DNA from: Pseudarthrobacter polychromogenes
GTDB taxonomy: Bacteria; Actinomycetota; Actinomycetes; Actinomycetales; Micrococcaceae
Assembly: GCF_014644495.1 (NCBI RefSeq)
Contig: NZ_BMKU01000004.1
Location: forward strand, 277,478 to 341,477
Reading direction: 5' to 3'
Length of the DNA stretch: 64,000 nucleotides
Below are positions 51,057 to 59,530 of the stretch, in pieces. The notes under the pieces were generated by a model. That model made no database searches. It was given only the letters and a program-made list of their open reading frames with translations, and was not told the origin of the DNA. The translations under genes and the position numbers were made by a program. Positions within the stretch are counted from its first letter, which is position 1. The number at the start of each line of letters is the position of its first letter.

Positions 51057-51965
51057 AGCCGGCGAGGTTTTTCCCCGGCCCAGCAGCCATTCCCGGTGTT
51101 CGGCCATCTGTTCCCGCAGCGCCTGGACCACCGCTGCCACTGCCGGACGGCGCAGCGAATCCGGCCGCAGCACCATCCAGTAGGGCAGCAGTTCGGCGAT
51201 TTCGGCCGGCAGCAGGCGGACCAGGTCAGGGTGGAGGTCGCCCATGAAACAGGGCAGGAAGCCGATCCCCGCTCCGGCGCGTGTTGCCTCCACGTGGACA
51301 AAGACGTTGGTTGAGGTGAGGCCGTCGCGCATGGCGGGCACCAGCCGGCGGGGTGCGTCCAGGTCATCCACCTGCAGCATCGAATCCACGAAATAGACCA
51401 GCGGATGGTCATTGAGCTCGGCCACCGTGGCTGGCGTGCCGTGCTCGGCCAGGTAGGCGCGCGAGGCGTACATCCCCAGCATGTATTCGCCCAGCCGCAT
51501 GGCCTCGGCGCGGTGCACCTGCGGTTCGCCCACCACCACTTCAATGTCCAGGCCGGAGCGCTGCTGCAGCGCCCGCCGCGTCATGGTCACCACCTCAACG
51601 CTCAGTCCGGGATGGTCCCGCCGCAGCCGCGCCACGGCGGGTGCGGCGATATAGGCACTGAAGCCGTCCGTTGCAGTCATGCGTACGACGCCGGTAATTG
51701 GGTCGGGTGCCCGTCCGGCGGGTCCGAGGGCGCCCACCACCGCTTCGACCTGTTCAGCGGCCTGGACGGCCTGGGCTCCGAGGTCGGTCAGCTCCCAGCC
51801 TCCGGGGGCGCGGGCCAGGACCCTTCCGCCGAGTGCCTTCTCCAGGGAGGCGATCCGGCGTGAGACGGTGGTGTGGTTCAGGCCCAGTGCCTGCGCGGCG
51901 GCCGTGAATTTGGCGGTGCGGGACACCGCCAGGAGTACCAGCAGGTCATCCGGATTGACGTTCAT
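51048..51965 (-). CDS. LysR family transcriptional regulator
   Basis: About 305 residues: N-terminal helix-turn-helix (AKFTAAAQALGLNHTTVSRRIASLEKAL) and a periplasmic-binding-like effector domain. It is divergent from the 3-hydroxybutyrate dehydrogenase gene, which it probably regulates. The ATG at 51965 (MNVNPDDLL) is preferred over the longer form at 51983. Its TAA stop lies within the palindromic repeat shared with the convergent gene. Confidence 0.9.
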   Translation of the reverse strand: MNVNPDDLLVLLAVSRTAKFTAAAQALGLNHTTVSRRIASLEKALGGRVLARAPGGWELTDLGAQAVQAAEQVEAVVGALGPAGRAPDPITGVVRMTATDGFSAYIAAPAVARLRRDHPGLSVEVVTMTRRALQQRSGLDIEVVVGEPQVHRAEAMRLGEYMLGMYASRAYLAEHGTPATVAELNDHPLVYFVDSMLQVDDLDAPRRLVPAMRDGLTSTNVFVHVEATRAGAGIGFLPCFMGDLHPDLVRLLPAEIAELLPYWMVLRPDSLRRPAVAAVVQALREQMAEHREWLLGRGKTSPAAP

Positions 51966-52094
51966 ATCTGCAATTCTGCACACAGTGCGTGCTGCTTTGG
52001 TTATTGAAGGCGCATGTCCGTGCAGTAAGACTCAGTGGAGCCATTAGTGCTGGAGATCACAGCGCGTGTCGCCGTGGACACGGAGGAGAAACCC

Positions 52095-52217
52095 ATGAGC
52101 GCTGGACAGCGCCCGGCAGATAGTGCTGCCGGACCTGCCCCGGTAGGCGCTGCGCTGCATGAGCGACCGGAAAATCTGTTAGAAAGCCCGAGGGGACTGC
52201 CATGGAAAACACGTTAA
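52095..52217 (+). CDS. Possible 40-residue leader ORF overlapping the bdh start
   Basis: MSAGQRPADSAAGPAPVGAA is the start of a 40-residue frame with a strong ribosome site (GGAGGAG, seven bases before the ATG). It ends 16 bases inside the next gene in another frame. It could be a coupling leader or an untranslated coincidence. No family recognised. Confidence 0.3.
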   Translation: MSAGQRPADSAAGPAPVGAALHERPENLLESPRGLPWKTR

Positions 52218-52951
52218 ACGGCCGCAAGGCACTGATTACCGGTGGAGCCGGCGGGATCGGGGCCGCCAGCGCGCGGGCCCTCGCCGCCCGGGGTGCCAAG
52301 GTGGTGATCGCGGACGTGGACGCGGCCGCTGCGGAAGCACTTGCGGATGAAGTGGGCGGCACCACCTGGGCCGTTGACCTGCTGGACGTGGAATCGCTCG
52401 CCACCCTGAGCCTTGACTGCGACATCCTGGTGAACAACGCCGGGATCCAGCGCATCAGTCCCATCGAGGACTTCGAGCCAGCCGATTTCCGCCGGCTGGT
52501 CACCCTCATGCTGGAAGCGCCGTTCCTGCTGATCCGGGCCGCGCTGCCGCACATGTATGCGAACAATTTCGGCCGGATCATCAACCTCTCCTCGGTGCAC
52601 GGGATCCGGGCTTCTCCCTTCAAGAGCGCCTACGTTTCCGCCAAGCACGGCCTGGAGGGGCTGAGCAAGGTGACGGCGCTGGAGGGCGGGGAGCACGGCG
52701 TTACCTCCAACTGCATCAACCCCGGCTATGTGCGCACGCCGCTGGTGGAGTCGCAGATCGCGGACCAGGCCAAGGTCCACGGAATCCCGGAATCGGAGGT
52801 CCTGGCCAAAATCATGCTGACCGAGTCCGCCGTGAAACGCTTGGTGGAGCCCGAAGAGGTGGCCTCACTTGTGGCATGGCTCGCGTCGGACCACGCGGGC
52901 ATGGTGACCGGCGCCAGCTACACCATGGATGGCGGCTGGTCGGCCCGCTAG
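52202..52951 (+). CDS. bdhA: 3-hydroxybutyrate dehydrogenase (SDR)
   Basis: 249 residues of classical SDR type: ITGGAGGIGAASARALA, NNAGIQ, the YVSAK active site and NCINPGYVRTPLVE, the last a hallmark of D-3-hydroxybutyrate dehydrogenases. The Lys/Gln-rich region after it (IADQAKVHGIPESEV) also fits. It interconverts 3-hydroxybutyrate and acetoacetate with NAD. GAGGGG precedes the ATG. LysR is divergent 236 bp away. Confidence 0.88.
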   Translation: MENTLNGRKALITGGAGGIGAASARALAARGAKVVIADVDAAAAEALADEVGGTTWAVDLLDVESLATLSLDCDILVNNAGIQRISPIEDFEPADFRRLVTLMLEAPFLLIRAALPHMYANNFGRIINLSSVHGIRASPFKSAYVSAKHGLEGLSKVTALEGGEHGVTSNCINPGYVRTPLVESQIADQAKVHGIPESEVLAKIMLTESAVKRLVEPEEVASLVAWLASDHAGMVTGASYTMDGGWSAR

Positions 52952-52964
52952 CCGCCCGGCACAG

Positions 52965-53027
52965 GAGTTTTTGTCCAGATATGCAGGCGTCCGCGGCCTT
53001 CAGCCCTGCATATCTGGACAAAAACTC
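52965..53027. repeat. Palindromic element, family B copy 2
   Basis: A perfect 23-bp stem (52965-52987 with 53005-53027) and 17-nt loop. The arm begins GAGTTTTTGTCCAGATATGC; copy 1 at 13664 has GG in place of TC with matching changes in the other arm. It lies between bdhA and the convergent small gene, whose stop codon overlaps the end of the element. Confidence 0.9.
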
Positions 53028-53289
53028 AATCCAGCTGTTTGATTTGCCGGTGGTCGTAGAAGAACACGCCGTGGACGGTATCCACGCCCACTGATGTTCC
53101 CTGCTGGAAAACCACCAATCCCTCGCGGCGGCCCTTGAAAGGGTCATCCGCCACCACGGCGTCGCCGATTCTATAGGGTGACCGCGGGGCGAAGGGCTTC
53201 AGCATGCGGTTCCATGTTTGGGCTGCAACCTTGGTCAGGCTGACGGGCCGGCCCATGCTCGATGGGTCCCGGACAACGGCTTTGGCCAT
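53026..53289 (-). CDS. Small hypothetical protein
   Basis: 87 residues. Basic N-terminus (MAKAVVRDPSSMGRPVSL), then a small beta-rich part (YRIGDAVVADDPFKGRREGLVVFQQGTSVGVDTVHGVFFYD) that looks like an SH3-like or KOW-like fold, though no family can be named. GGAG lies nine bases before the ATG at 53289. The stop codon TGA overlaps the palindromic repeat by two bases. Confidence 0.65.
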   Translation of the reverse strand: MAKAVVRDPSSMGRPVSLTKVAAQTWNRMLKPFAPRSPYRIGDAVVADDPFKGRREGLVVFQQGTSVGVDTVHGVFFYDHRQIKQLD

Positions 53290-53482
53290 GTGTACCAACT
53301 CCTCGGAAGCGGCGCAGGCCGCTCACTCGCGGTGCAGGTTAACCGGAATGTTCCCAGCAGAGGGCGGCCCTCCACATTCCGGCTGGCACCTTACGTAAAA
53401 GCTATGCACTATTCACACCAGTCACACCAGTAACAGGTACTCGCTTTTGCCGGACCCGCTACTTGCCTCTTGCGTCAACGAA

Positions 53483-53875
53483 TCAACGCTGGCCGTTGAC
53501 GATGTCCTCTGCGTTCTCGAAGGCCCATGCCACCAGCGGAACCAGCAGTGCGCTCAGCTCATAGCCGCGTTCGGTAAGGCTGTAATCCACGCGGGGCGGA
53601 ATAACCGGCTGCGCATCCCGGCGGACCAGGCCGTCCCGTTCCAGAGTCTTGAGGGTCTGCGCCAGCATCTTTTCACTGATTCCTTCAGCCCGGCGACGCA
53701 GGTCGCTCCACCGCTGCTCGCCTTCCGAAAGCGCAAGCAGGATAAGGACGCCCCACTTGCTGGTGACGTGGTCCAGCACAGTCCGGCTGGGGCAGCCGGC
53801 CGGGAACACGCCGTCGGCAAGGTCAACCGGGAGGGGCGCCGCTTGGGGCGCACGGCTGTTGGCACTAACTTTCAT
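53483..53875 (-). CDS. HxlR family transcriptional regulator
   Basis: 130 residues with the HxlR winged helix: the cysteine CPSRTVLDHVTSKWGVLILLAL, RWSDLRRRAEGISEKMLAQTLKTLERDGL and VDYSLTERGYEL. The cysteine near the N-terminus (C28) is often a redox or quinone sensor in this family. It is divergent from a quinone reductase-like gene and probably represses it. Confidence 0.92.
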   Translation of the reverse strand: MKVSANSRAPQAAPLPVDLADGVFPAGCPSRTVLDHVTSKWGVLILLALSEGEQRWSDLRRRAEGISEKMLAQTLKTLERDGLVRRDAQPVIPPRVDYSLTERGYELSALLVPLVAWAFENAEDIVNGQR

Positions 53876-53877
53876 GT

Positions 53878-53904
53878 GAGTACCTTACCTTAAAGTGCGT
53901 ACTC
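53878..53904. promoter_or_regulatory. Likely HxlR operator
   Basis: GAGTAC (53878-53883) and its complement GTACTC (53899-53904) flank a 15-bp AT-rich core directly before the hxlR start and 70 bp before the divergent gene. The GTAC-N-GTAC form fits known HxlR/QorR sites. Confidence 0.6.
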
Positions 53905-53972
53905 TCTTTTAGGAAGTAATCAGGAGTGCGTGTGGTTGTGCTTCATGTCAGACACCCTACGAAAGGAATTTC

Positions 53973-54836
53973 ATGAGCATCGTCATCACCGGAGCAACCG
54001 GCCAGCTGGGCCGCCACGTCATCGAGGCCCTGCTGGAGCGCAACGTCCCTGCCGGGGAGATTGTGGCCACGGGGCGCTCCGTGGAAAAGCTGGCAGGCCT
54101 TGCCGGGCGCGGCGTGCAGGTCAAAGCAATGGACTACGCGGACGCGTCCTCAGTGGCCGCGGCACTGAAGGGCGCCCGGAAGCTGCTCCTCATTTCCGGC
54201 AGCGAGGTGGGCCAGCGGGTGGAGCAGCACCGCACCGTGATCGAAGCCGCGAAGGCGGAAGGTGTGGAGCTGTTGGCCTACACCAGCATCGCCAACGCCG
54301 ACAGCTCGGGGATGAAGCTGGCAGCCGAGCACCGGGCCACGGAGGCCATCCTGCGGGAATCGGGGGTGCCCTTCGTCCTCCTGCGCAATGGCTGGTACCT
54401 CGAGAACTACACGGACCAGCTGCCCGGGACCCTGGCCCAGGGCGCCCTGGCCGGGAGTGCAGGGGACGGACAGGTCAGCGGCGCCGCGCGTGCTGACTAT
54501 GCCCATGCCGCTGCTGCCGTGCTCTTGGCGGAGGGCCAGGCGGGCACTGTGTACGAACTGGGCGGTGACGAGGCCTTCAGCATGGCGGACCTCGCAGCCG
54601 AAATCAGCTCGGCCACCGGCAAGACCATCACGTACAACGACTTGCCTGCACAGGAATACGCCGGCCTGCTGACCGGGGCCGGAGTGCCGGAGCCGTTCGC
54701 GGAGATCCTGGCGGACTCCGACCTGGGCATCGCCCGCGGGGACCTCCTGGTAAGCAGCGGGGACCTGCGCAGGTTGATAGGACGGCCTGCCACCTCGTTG
54801 GCTGAGGCTGTGCGGGCTGCTGCAGCCGCCGTATAG
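53973..54836 (+). CDS. NmrA-like/QorB-type NAD(P)H:quinone reductase
   Basis: 287 residues of the atypical SDR NmrA group: ITGATGQLGRHVIEALLE, LLAYTSIAN and LLRNGWYLENY match the E. coli QorB/YtfG group that reduces quinones with NADPH. The active-site Tyr/Lys pair of classical SDRs is absent, as in the family. AAAGGAA precedes the ATG. It is controlled most likely by the divergent HxlR protein. Confidence 0.9.
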   Translation: MSIVITGATGQLGRHVIEALLERNVPAGEIVATGRSVEKLAGLAGRGVQVKAMDYADASSVAAALKGARKLLLISGSEVGQRVEQHRTVIEAAKAEGVELLAYTSIANADSSGMKLAAEHRATEAILRESGVPFVLLRNGWYLENYTDQLPGTLAQGALAGSAGDGQVSGAARADYAHAAAAVLLAEGQAGTVYELGGDEAFSMADLAAEISSATGKTITYNDLPAQEYAGLLTGAGVPEPFAEILADSDLGIARGDLLVSSGDLRRLIGRPATSLAEAVRAAAAAV

Positions 54837-55004
54837 CGGCCGTACCGCCTGCGTTTGCACTGGGCGTGCGGGCCGGGATGACCACGGACAGCGGCGGGGT
54901 CCGTCCACAAGGCGGTCCCGCCGTCGTCCGCCCCCCTTGACTTGGTGTCGGCGTTTCCTTACGTTGGGGGCCTGCTGCCAGCGGCGGCCCAAAGGAGATC
55001 GAGC

Positions 55005-55976
55005 ATGAAAGCCATCGTGCAGGACGTCTATGGGACCGCGGACGTGCTTGCGCTGCGGGATATCGCCCGGCCCGTAGCGGGCGACGGCGAGGTCCTGGTC
55101 AGCGTGCGGGCCGCGGGAGTGGAGCAGGGCGTGTGGCACCTGATGACCGGACAGCCCTATCTAATCCGGCTCTTTGGCTATGGCCTGAAGAAGCCCAAAG
55201 TGCCTGTGCGGGGCCGGGAAGTGGCCGGTGTGGTGGACTCCGTGGGAGCCGGCGTGACTCGTTTCAAGGCGGGTGACGAGGTCTTCGGCACGTCAGAGGG
55301 TTCTTTTGCGGAATACGTCTGCGCCAAGGAGGGCCGTCTGGCCAAGAAACCCCGGGACCTGTCCTTCGAGGAAGCGGCAGCGGCACCCATCTCCGGCGTG
55401 ACGGCCTTGCAGGCTGTAAGGGACGCCGGCCAGGTTACCGTGGGCCGGAAAGTGCTGGTCATCGGGGCGGGCGGGGGAGTGGGGTCCTTCGCGGTGCAGA
55501 TAGCCAAAGCTTTTGGGGCGGATGTGACGGGAGTCTGCAGCACCGGAAAAGTGGAACTGGTCCGGTCCCTCGGCGCTGACGCCGTCATCGACTACACACG
55601 GGAGGATTTTGCTGCCGCCGGGGCGCTGTACGACGTCATCCTGGACACCGCCGGCAACCGTCCGCTCTCCGTCCTCAAACGCGCCCTCGCCCCGCGGGGC
55701 ACCCTGGTGCTGGTGGGAGGCGAGCGTGGCGGAAAACTGACCGGCGGCTTCGAAAGGTCATTCGCGGCGCCCTTGCTCTCACTCTTCTCCCGGCAAAAGT
55801 TCAAAGGCCTGGTGTCGAGGGAGACGCACCTTGACCTCGAGGCCCTGGCATCCCTGATCGAAGCCGGAAGCGTCAAACCCGCCCTGGACAAGGTCTTCCC
55901 GCTTGCGGAAGCACCGGCCGCCATCAGGTATCTCCGGGAGGGCCGGAGCCTCGGGAAAGTGGTGGTCAGGATCTGA
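55005..55976 (+). CDS. MDR family NAD(P)-dependent oxidoreductase
   Basis: 323 residues with the zinc-free MDR pattern: VQDVYGTADVLALRDIARP at the N-terminus and VLVIGAGGGVGSFAVQIAKAFG as the nucleotide motif. It resembles NADPH:quinone oxidoreductase and reticulon-4-interacting-protein-1-like enzymes. AAAGGAG precedes the ATG at 55005. The gene stands 168 bp after the quinone reductase-like gene in the same direction and may share a role in quinone or enone detoxification. Confidence 0.88.
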   Translation: MKAIVQDVYGTADVLALRDIARPVAGDGEVLVSVRAAGVEQGVWHLMTGQPYLIRLFGYGLKKPKVPVRGREVAGVVDSVGAGVTRFKAGDEVFGTSEGSFAEYVCAKEGRLAKKPRDLSFEEAAAAPISGVTALQAVRDAGQVTVGRKVLVIGAGGGVGSFAVQIAKAFGADVTGVCSTGKVELVRSLGADAVIDYTREDFAAAGALYDVILDTAGNRPLSVLKRALAPRGTLVLVGGERGGKLTGGFERSFAAPLLSLFSRQKFKGLVSRETHLDLEALASLIEAGSVKPALDKVFPLAEAPAAIRYLREGRSLGKVVVRI

Positions 55977-56063
55977 TCCACCCGCTGCCGAAGGGCCCTT
56001 TCCCCGAACGGGAAAATGTTCCTGGCAACGGAGTCGTGCGTCCCCCTTAAGTGGTCGGGAAGG

Positions 56064-56453
56064 TCAGGTCAGTTCCTCCATGCGCCGTGCCAGGATGTCG
56101 TTCATGGCCAGGAGGCCCACGAGCTGGTTGCCTTCCACCACTACAAGCCGGCTGAGGTGGTATCGGCTCATCAGGGCTGCCGCCTGCCGCACGGACAGTT
56201 CCCTCTGAATGGTGATGGCCGGGATGGTGGCGGCGTCGTAGACGTTCAGGAGGTCCACATCTCCTTCCTGGGCGACCACGGTGTCCAGGAGTTCCCGGTA
56301 GCTCAGCATGCCGTAGGCGTCGTGGGCATGCTGCCGGTCCACCACGAGGCTCTTGACCTGGCGTTCCTTCATCACGGACAGGGCTTCACGCAGCGTGCTG
56401 TAGGGGGAGATGGTGACGACCTGGGAGACCATCACGTCATTGACAATAAGCAA
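56064..56453 (-). CDS. Two-CBS-domain protein
   Basis: About 129 residues with two CBS repeats (VSQVVTISPYSTLREALSVM and IPAITIQRELSVRQAAALMSRY). The start is probably TTG at 56453 (TTGCTTATTGTC), four bases after AGGAGGAAG; the upstream frame encodes the ribosome site itself. CBS pairs bind adenosine nucleotides and here probably report energy state to the DUF1538 protein in the same set. It is 30 bp after the PII-like gene. Confidence 0.8.
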   Translation of the reverse strand: MLIVNDVMVSQVVTISPYSTLREALSVMKERQVKSLVVDRQHAHDAYGMLSYRELLDTVVAQEGDVDLLNVYDAATIPAITIQRELSVRQAAALMSRYHLSRLVVVEGNQLVGLLAMNDILARRMEELT

Positions 56454-56483
56454 TTTCTTCCTCCTCAAATTTGCTGGGCCTGC

Positions 56484-56833
56484 TCAGGCGCCCTCGCGGC
56501 GCAGATGCTCCTCAAACCTCACGACCTGCCTCATATCGATCCCCGTCAGATGCTCGATCGGAACAGCGAAAGCAAGCCCGCGCGACTCTGTTCCCTTCAC
56601 CAGGATCGAGTGGAGCTCCTTCAGGATTGGTGCGCCCAAATGCGAACCAACCACCATCAGCAACACGGACTGGGTGCCTTCGAAGGTCAGGCCGAAGAAC
56701 GTCTTCCTGGCTTCACCACCAATTCCCTTGCCCGGAAGAATGGTGACCCCCGTAGCGCCGGCCCCTGGGCGTGTTCAATGATCCTGTCTTCAAGGTCGTC
56801 CGGTGCGATGACCACAATGGCGGTGAATTTCAT
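56484..56833 (-). pseudogene. PII-like signalling protein, broken by one-base frameshift
   Basis: A frame starts with MKFTAIVVIAPDDLEDRIIE and runs to about codon 24; from there the sequence continues in another frame (GVTILPGKGIGGEARKTF, then LLMVVGSHLGAPILKEL and VPIEHLTGIDMRQVVRFEEH). The two parts join if a single G is added in the GGGG run near 56762-56765. Joined, it is a PII-type protein of about 116 residues as found next to DUF1538. It overlaps DUF1538 by four bases (ATGA). A sequencing error in the G run cannot be excluded. Confidence 0.65.
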
Positions 56834-58314
56834 GCAGGTTCGCTCCTCAGCCGCGGAATCTTCTCCATCACCATGGCATACACCATGACGGATATGACAG
56901 GGAAGATTGATGCGAAGGCGATCAGGCCGAAACCGTCGATCAACACATCCCTTCCCTCTACAGCCGCTGCCAACCCAATGCCGAGGGCCGTCACCAAAGG
57001 CACGGTGACCTCCGAGGTTGTGACGCCCCCGAGGTCGAAGGCCAGGGCGATGATGTACTTCGGTGCAAAGAAGACCAGCACGATCGCCACAGCGTAGGCG
57101 GCCATGATGAAGTAGTGGAACGGGCCTCCCATCAGGATCCGATAGACGCCACAGGCGATGCCGACGGCGACGCCGAGGGCGACAATGACCCGCACGGCGA
57201 AGCCGCTGATTCGTCCAGGCGACGCCTCCTGCGCCTGTTCACCGATGGCCACCAGGGCGGGTTCAGCCATAGTAGTGGCGAAGCCTATCAGCAGGGCGAA
57301 GAGCAGGATCAGGGCCGGCGCGCCCTGTGCTATGAGCTGCTCAGCCATCAGTTTCCCGATGGGAAAGAGACCGATCTTGAGTCCAACCACGAATGCGTAC
57401 AGTCCCACCAGGACCATAACGAAGCCGACGACGACACGCAGCGGGTGCGCCAGCCTGCGCCGCAGTGCCACGTACTGGAAGAACAGGACGACGCCCACGA
57501 TCGGCAGTACCTCCCGGAGCATCGACCCCAGGCCCAGGATCATGCCCACCACCCAGTCAGCGGCGTCCTCGCTGGATCCGGTCGAGGGGGGTGCCGCTCC
57601 AGAGCCGCCAAATGAGTAAACCCAGGTGCCATAGAGCTGGACGCCGATCATCGGCACCATCACGCAGAGTGCAACGAGGCCGAAACCGTCGGCGAGGACG
57701 CTGCGTCCGCGGATTGAATTTGCCAGGCCAAGGCCTATTGCGGTGATGAGCGGCACGCTGACGATATTGGTGGTGACACCGCCTGAGTCGTAGGCAAGTC
57801 CAACAATCTCGGGCGGGGCGATGTACGTCAGTCCCAGCACCAGTGCATAACCGGCAATCAGGAGTTTGTACACGGCCCAGCCGCGCAGAACACGCATCAC
57901 TCCAAGGACCAGGACCAGGCCAACGGACAGGGCGATGACAAAGCGCAGCACCAGCCCGTTGATCCGACCTCCGCTGACGAGCTGGGCCTGCTCGGCGACG
58001 GCGATTACCGCCGGCTCCGCAACGGAGGCGGCAAAACCAACAGCAAATCCAAAAGGCAGCAGCAACACCAATGCGCCGCGCCTTACGAATTGATTTGCAA
58101 GGTTCTTGCCCACTGGAAAAATGCTGAGGTCCAGGCCGTGCAGGAACAGGGCAATTCCCCCGGCCACGATCAGGAGCCCTGCCACCAGGCTCAAGGGATC
58201 ATCGGGCACCGAACGGAACACCAGCAGCTGAAACATGAAAACTACCGCCACGATGGGCAGCAGGTTTTTGAGCGCCTTGAGGAATTCATTGCTGAATCGG
58301 CTGAGGTGCTCCAT
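56830..58314 (-). CDS. DUF1538 family membrane protein
   Basis: 494 residues with at least twelve hydrophobic segments and two related halves: the motif AEPAVIAVAEQAQ in the first half and AEPALVAIGEQAQ in the second, and PPEIVGLAYDSGGVTTNIVSVPL with AFDLGGVTTSEVTVPL. The internal repeat and conserved Glu/Gly motifs suggest a transporter. The family is associated with PII and CBS proteins, as here. AGAGGA precedes the ATG. The transported substrate is unknown. Confidence 0.92.
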   Translation of the reverse strand: MEHLSRFSNEFLKALKNLLPIVAVVFMFQLLVFRSVPDDPLSLVAGLLIVAGGIALFLHGLDLSIFPVGKNLANQFVRRGALVLLLPFGFAVGFAASVAEPAVIAVAEQAQLVSGGRINGLVLRFVIALSVGLVLVLGVMRVLRGWAVYKLLIAGYALVLGLTYIAPPEIVGLAYDSGGVTTNIVSVPLITAIGLGLANSIRGRSVLADGFGLVALCVMVPMIGVQLYGTWVYSFGGSGAAPPSTGSSEDAADWVVGMILGLGSMLREVLPIVGVVLFFQYVALRRRLAHPLRVVVGFVMVLVGLYAFVVGLKIGLFPIGKLMAEQLIAQGAPALILLFALLIGFATTMAEPALVAIGEQAQEASPGRISGFAVRVIVALGVAVGIACGVYRILMGGPFHYFIMAAYAVAIVLVFFAPKYIIALAFDLGGVTTSEVTVPLVTALGIGLAAAVEGRDVLIDGFGLIAFASIFPVISVMVYAMVMEKIPRLRSEPA

Positions 58315-58576
58315 CGGGTTCCTCTCCCGGTGATGTTCCTTTCAGTGCCTCGGTATTTCAGTGTGCCGGGAGGGCAAAACAGTGTCCACCCCACAGCGCA
58401 GCCTGGCACCCGGCCGGTGCTCGGGCCGGACCGGGATTCCGTCCACGCAGTATGTCTGGGATTCCAGACGCTGGGCATGCTTTGGCAGCGTCTAAAGCAC
58501 CGTCCAGGGCGCATGGTTAAGTACGGGATACCGGACACGAATCCGAAGCCCGCAAAGCAGCGATGGAGGGAATGCG

Positions 58577-59410
58577 GTGTTGGACACTGAAGCCAGGCAT
58601 GAAACCGGTGGTGCAATCCAGATGGCGTCGAAGGGGACATCCAAAGTCCCCGCTGCCGAAAACACCCTGCGCATCCTCAAACTGCTGGCGTCCCGGCGAG
58701 GCCCCATGGCGGCGTCGCAAATCGCTTCCACCCTGGGCCTGCCGCGCTCCAGCGTCTACCACCTGCTGGGGGTGATGGAAGCCAACGGATTTGTCCTCCA
58801 CCTCCACGAGGAGCAGCGGTACGGGCTCGGCATCAGCGCGTTCGAGCTCAGCTCCGCCTACTCCAGGCAGGAGCCGCTCTCCCGACTGGGCCGCCCTTTG
58901 CTGGCCTCCCTCGTGGATGCGCTGGGCGAGAGCGCACACTTGGCGGTCCTGCATGGGCGCGACGTGCTGTACATCGTTGAGGAGCGCGCCAAAAACCGCC
59001 CGTCCCTGGTGACCGACGTCGGCGTCCGGCTCCCCAGCCACCTCACCGCCAGCGGGCGTGCCATCCTTGCGGCCCTGCCCAAGTCCCAGGTCCGTGCGCT
59101 CTATCCGAACGCTGCTGCTTTTACTGCCCGGCACGAGGTGGCGGGCGCCATCATGAAGTACTCGGCGCTGTCCTCCCACCTGGACCAGGTAAGGCAGCGC
59201 GGTTATGCCACCGAACACGGCGAGGTCACGCCAGGCTTTGGCTCCATCGCCGCCGCCGTGACGGATCACCTGGGATGGCCGACGGCGGCCGTCGCCGTCA
59301 CTTTCCTCGAGGACAAACTGCCGGCAGAGCAATGGCCGGCGCTCGCCGCGCGGGTCCAGAAAGTGGCCGATGAGCTCTCGGTACGTCTCCACGGCCGCCC
59401 CGCCAGGTAG
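58577..59410 (+). CDS. IclR family regulator, probable hut regulator
   Basis: 277 residues. The winged helix is AENTLRILKLLASRRGPMAASQIASTLGLPRSSVYHLLG, followed by the IclR effector domain (HLTASGRAILAALPKSQVRALY). It stands before hutU in the same direction and probably controls histidine utilisation, binding urocanate or a relative. The start is GTG at 58577 with GGAGGG seven bases upstream. It lies 262 bp from the divergent DUF1538 gene. Confidence 0.88.
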   Translation: MLDTEARHETGGAIQMASKGTSKVPAAENTLRILKLLASRRGPMAASQIASTLGLPRSSVYHLLGVMEANGFVLHLHEEQRYGLGISAFELSSAYSRQEPLSRLGRPLLASLVDALGESAHLAVLHGRDVLYIVEERAKNRPSLVTDVGVRLPSHLTASGRAILAALPKSQVRALYPNAAAFTARHEVAGAIMKYSALSSHLDQVRQRGYATEHGEVTPGFGSIAAAVTDHLGWPTAAVAVTFLEDKLPAEQWPALAARVQKVADELSVRLHGRPAR

Positions 59411-59530
59411 GCCCGTCCGGCCCGTCCGGTATCCCGGACAGCGCCGTTCCGAAGGCCCTGTTTCTGCCGTTGCGGACGGGCTTTAGTAGATACAGAACTT
59501 CCAGCAAAACCACTACATGAAGGAGCCACC

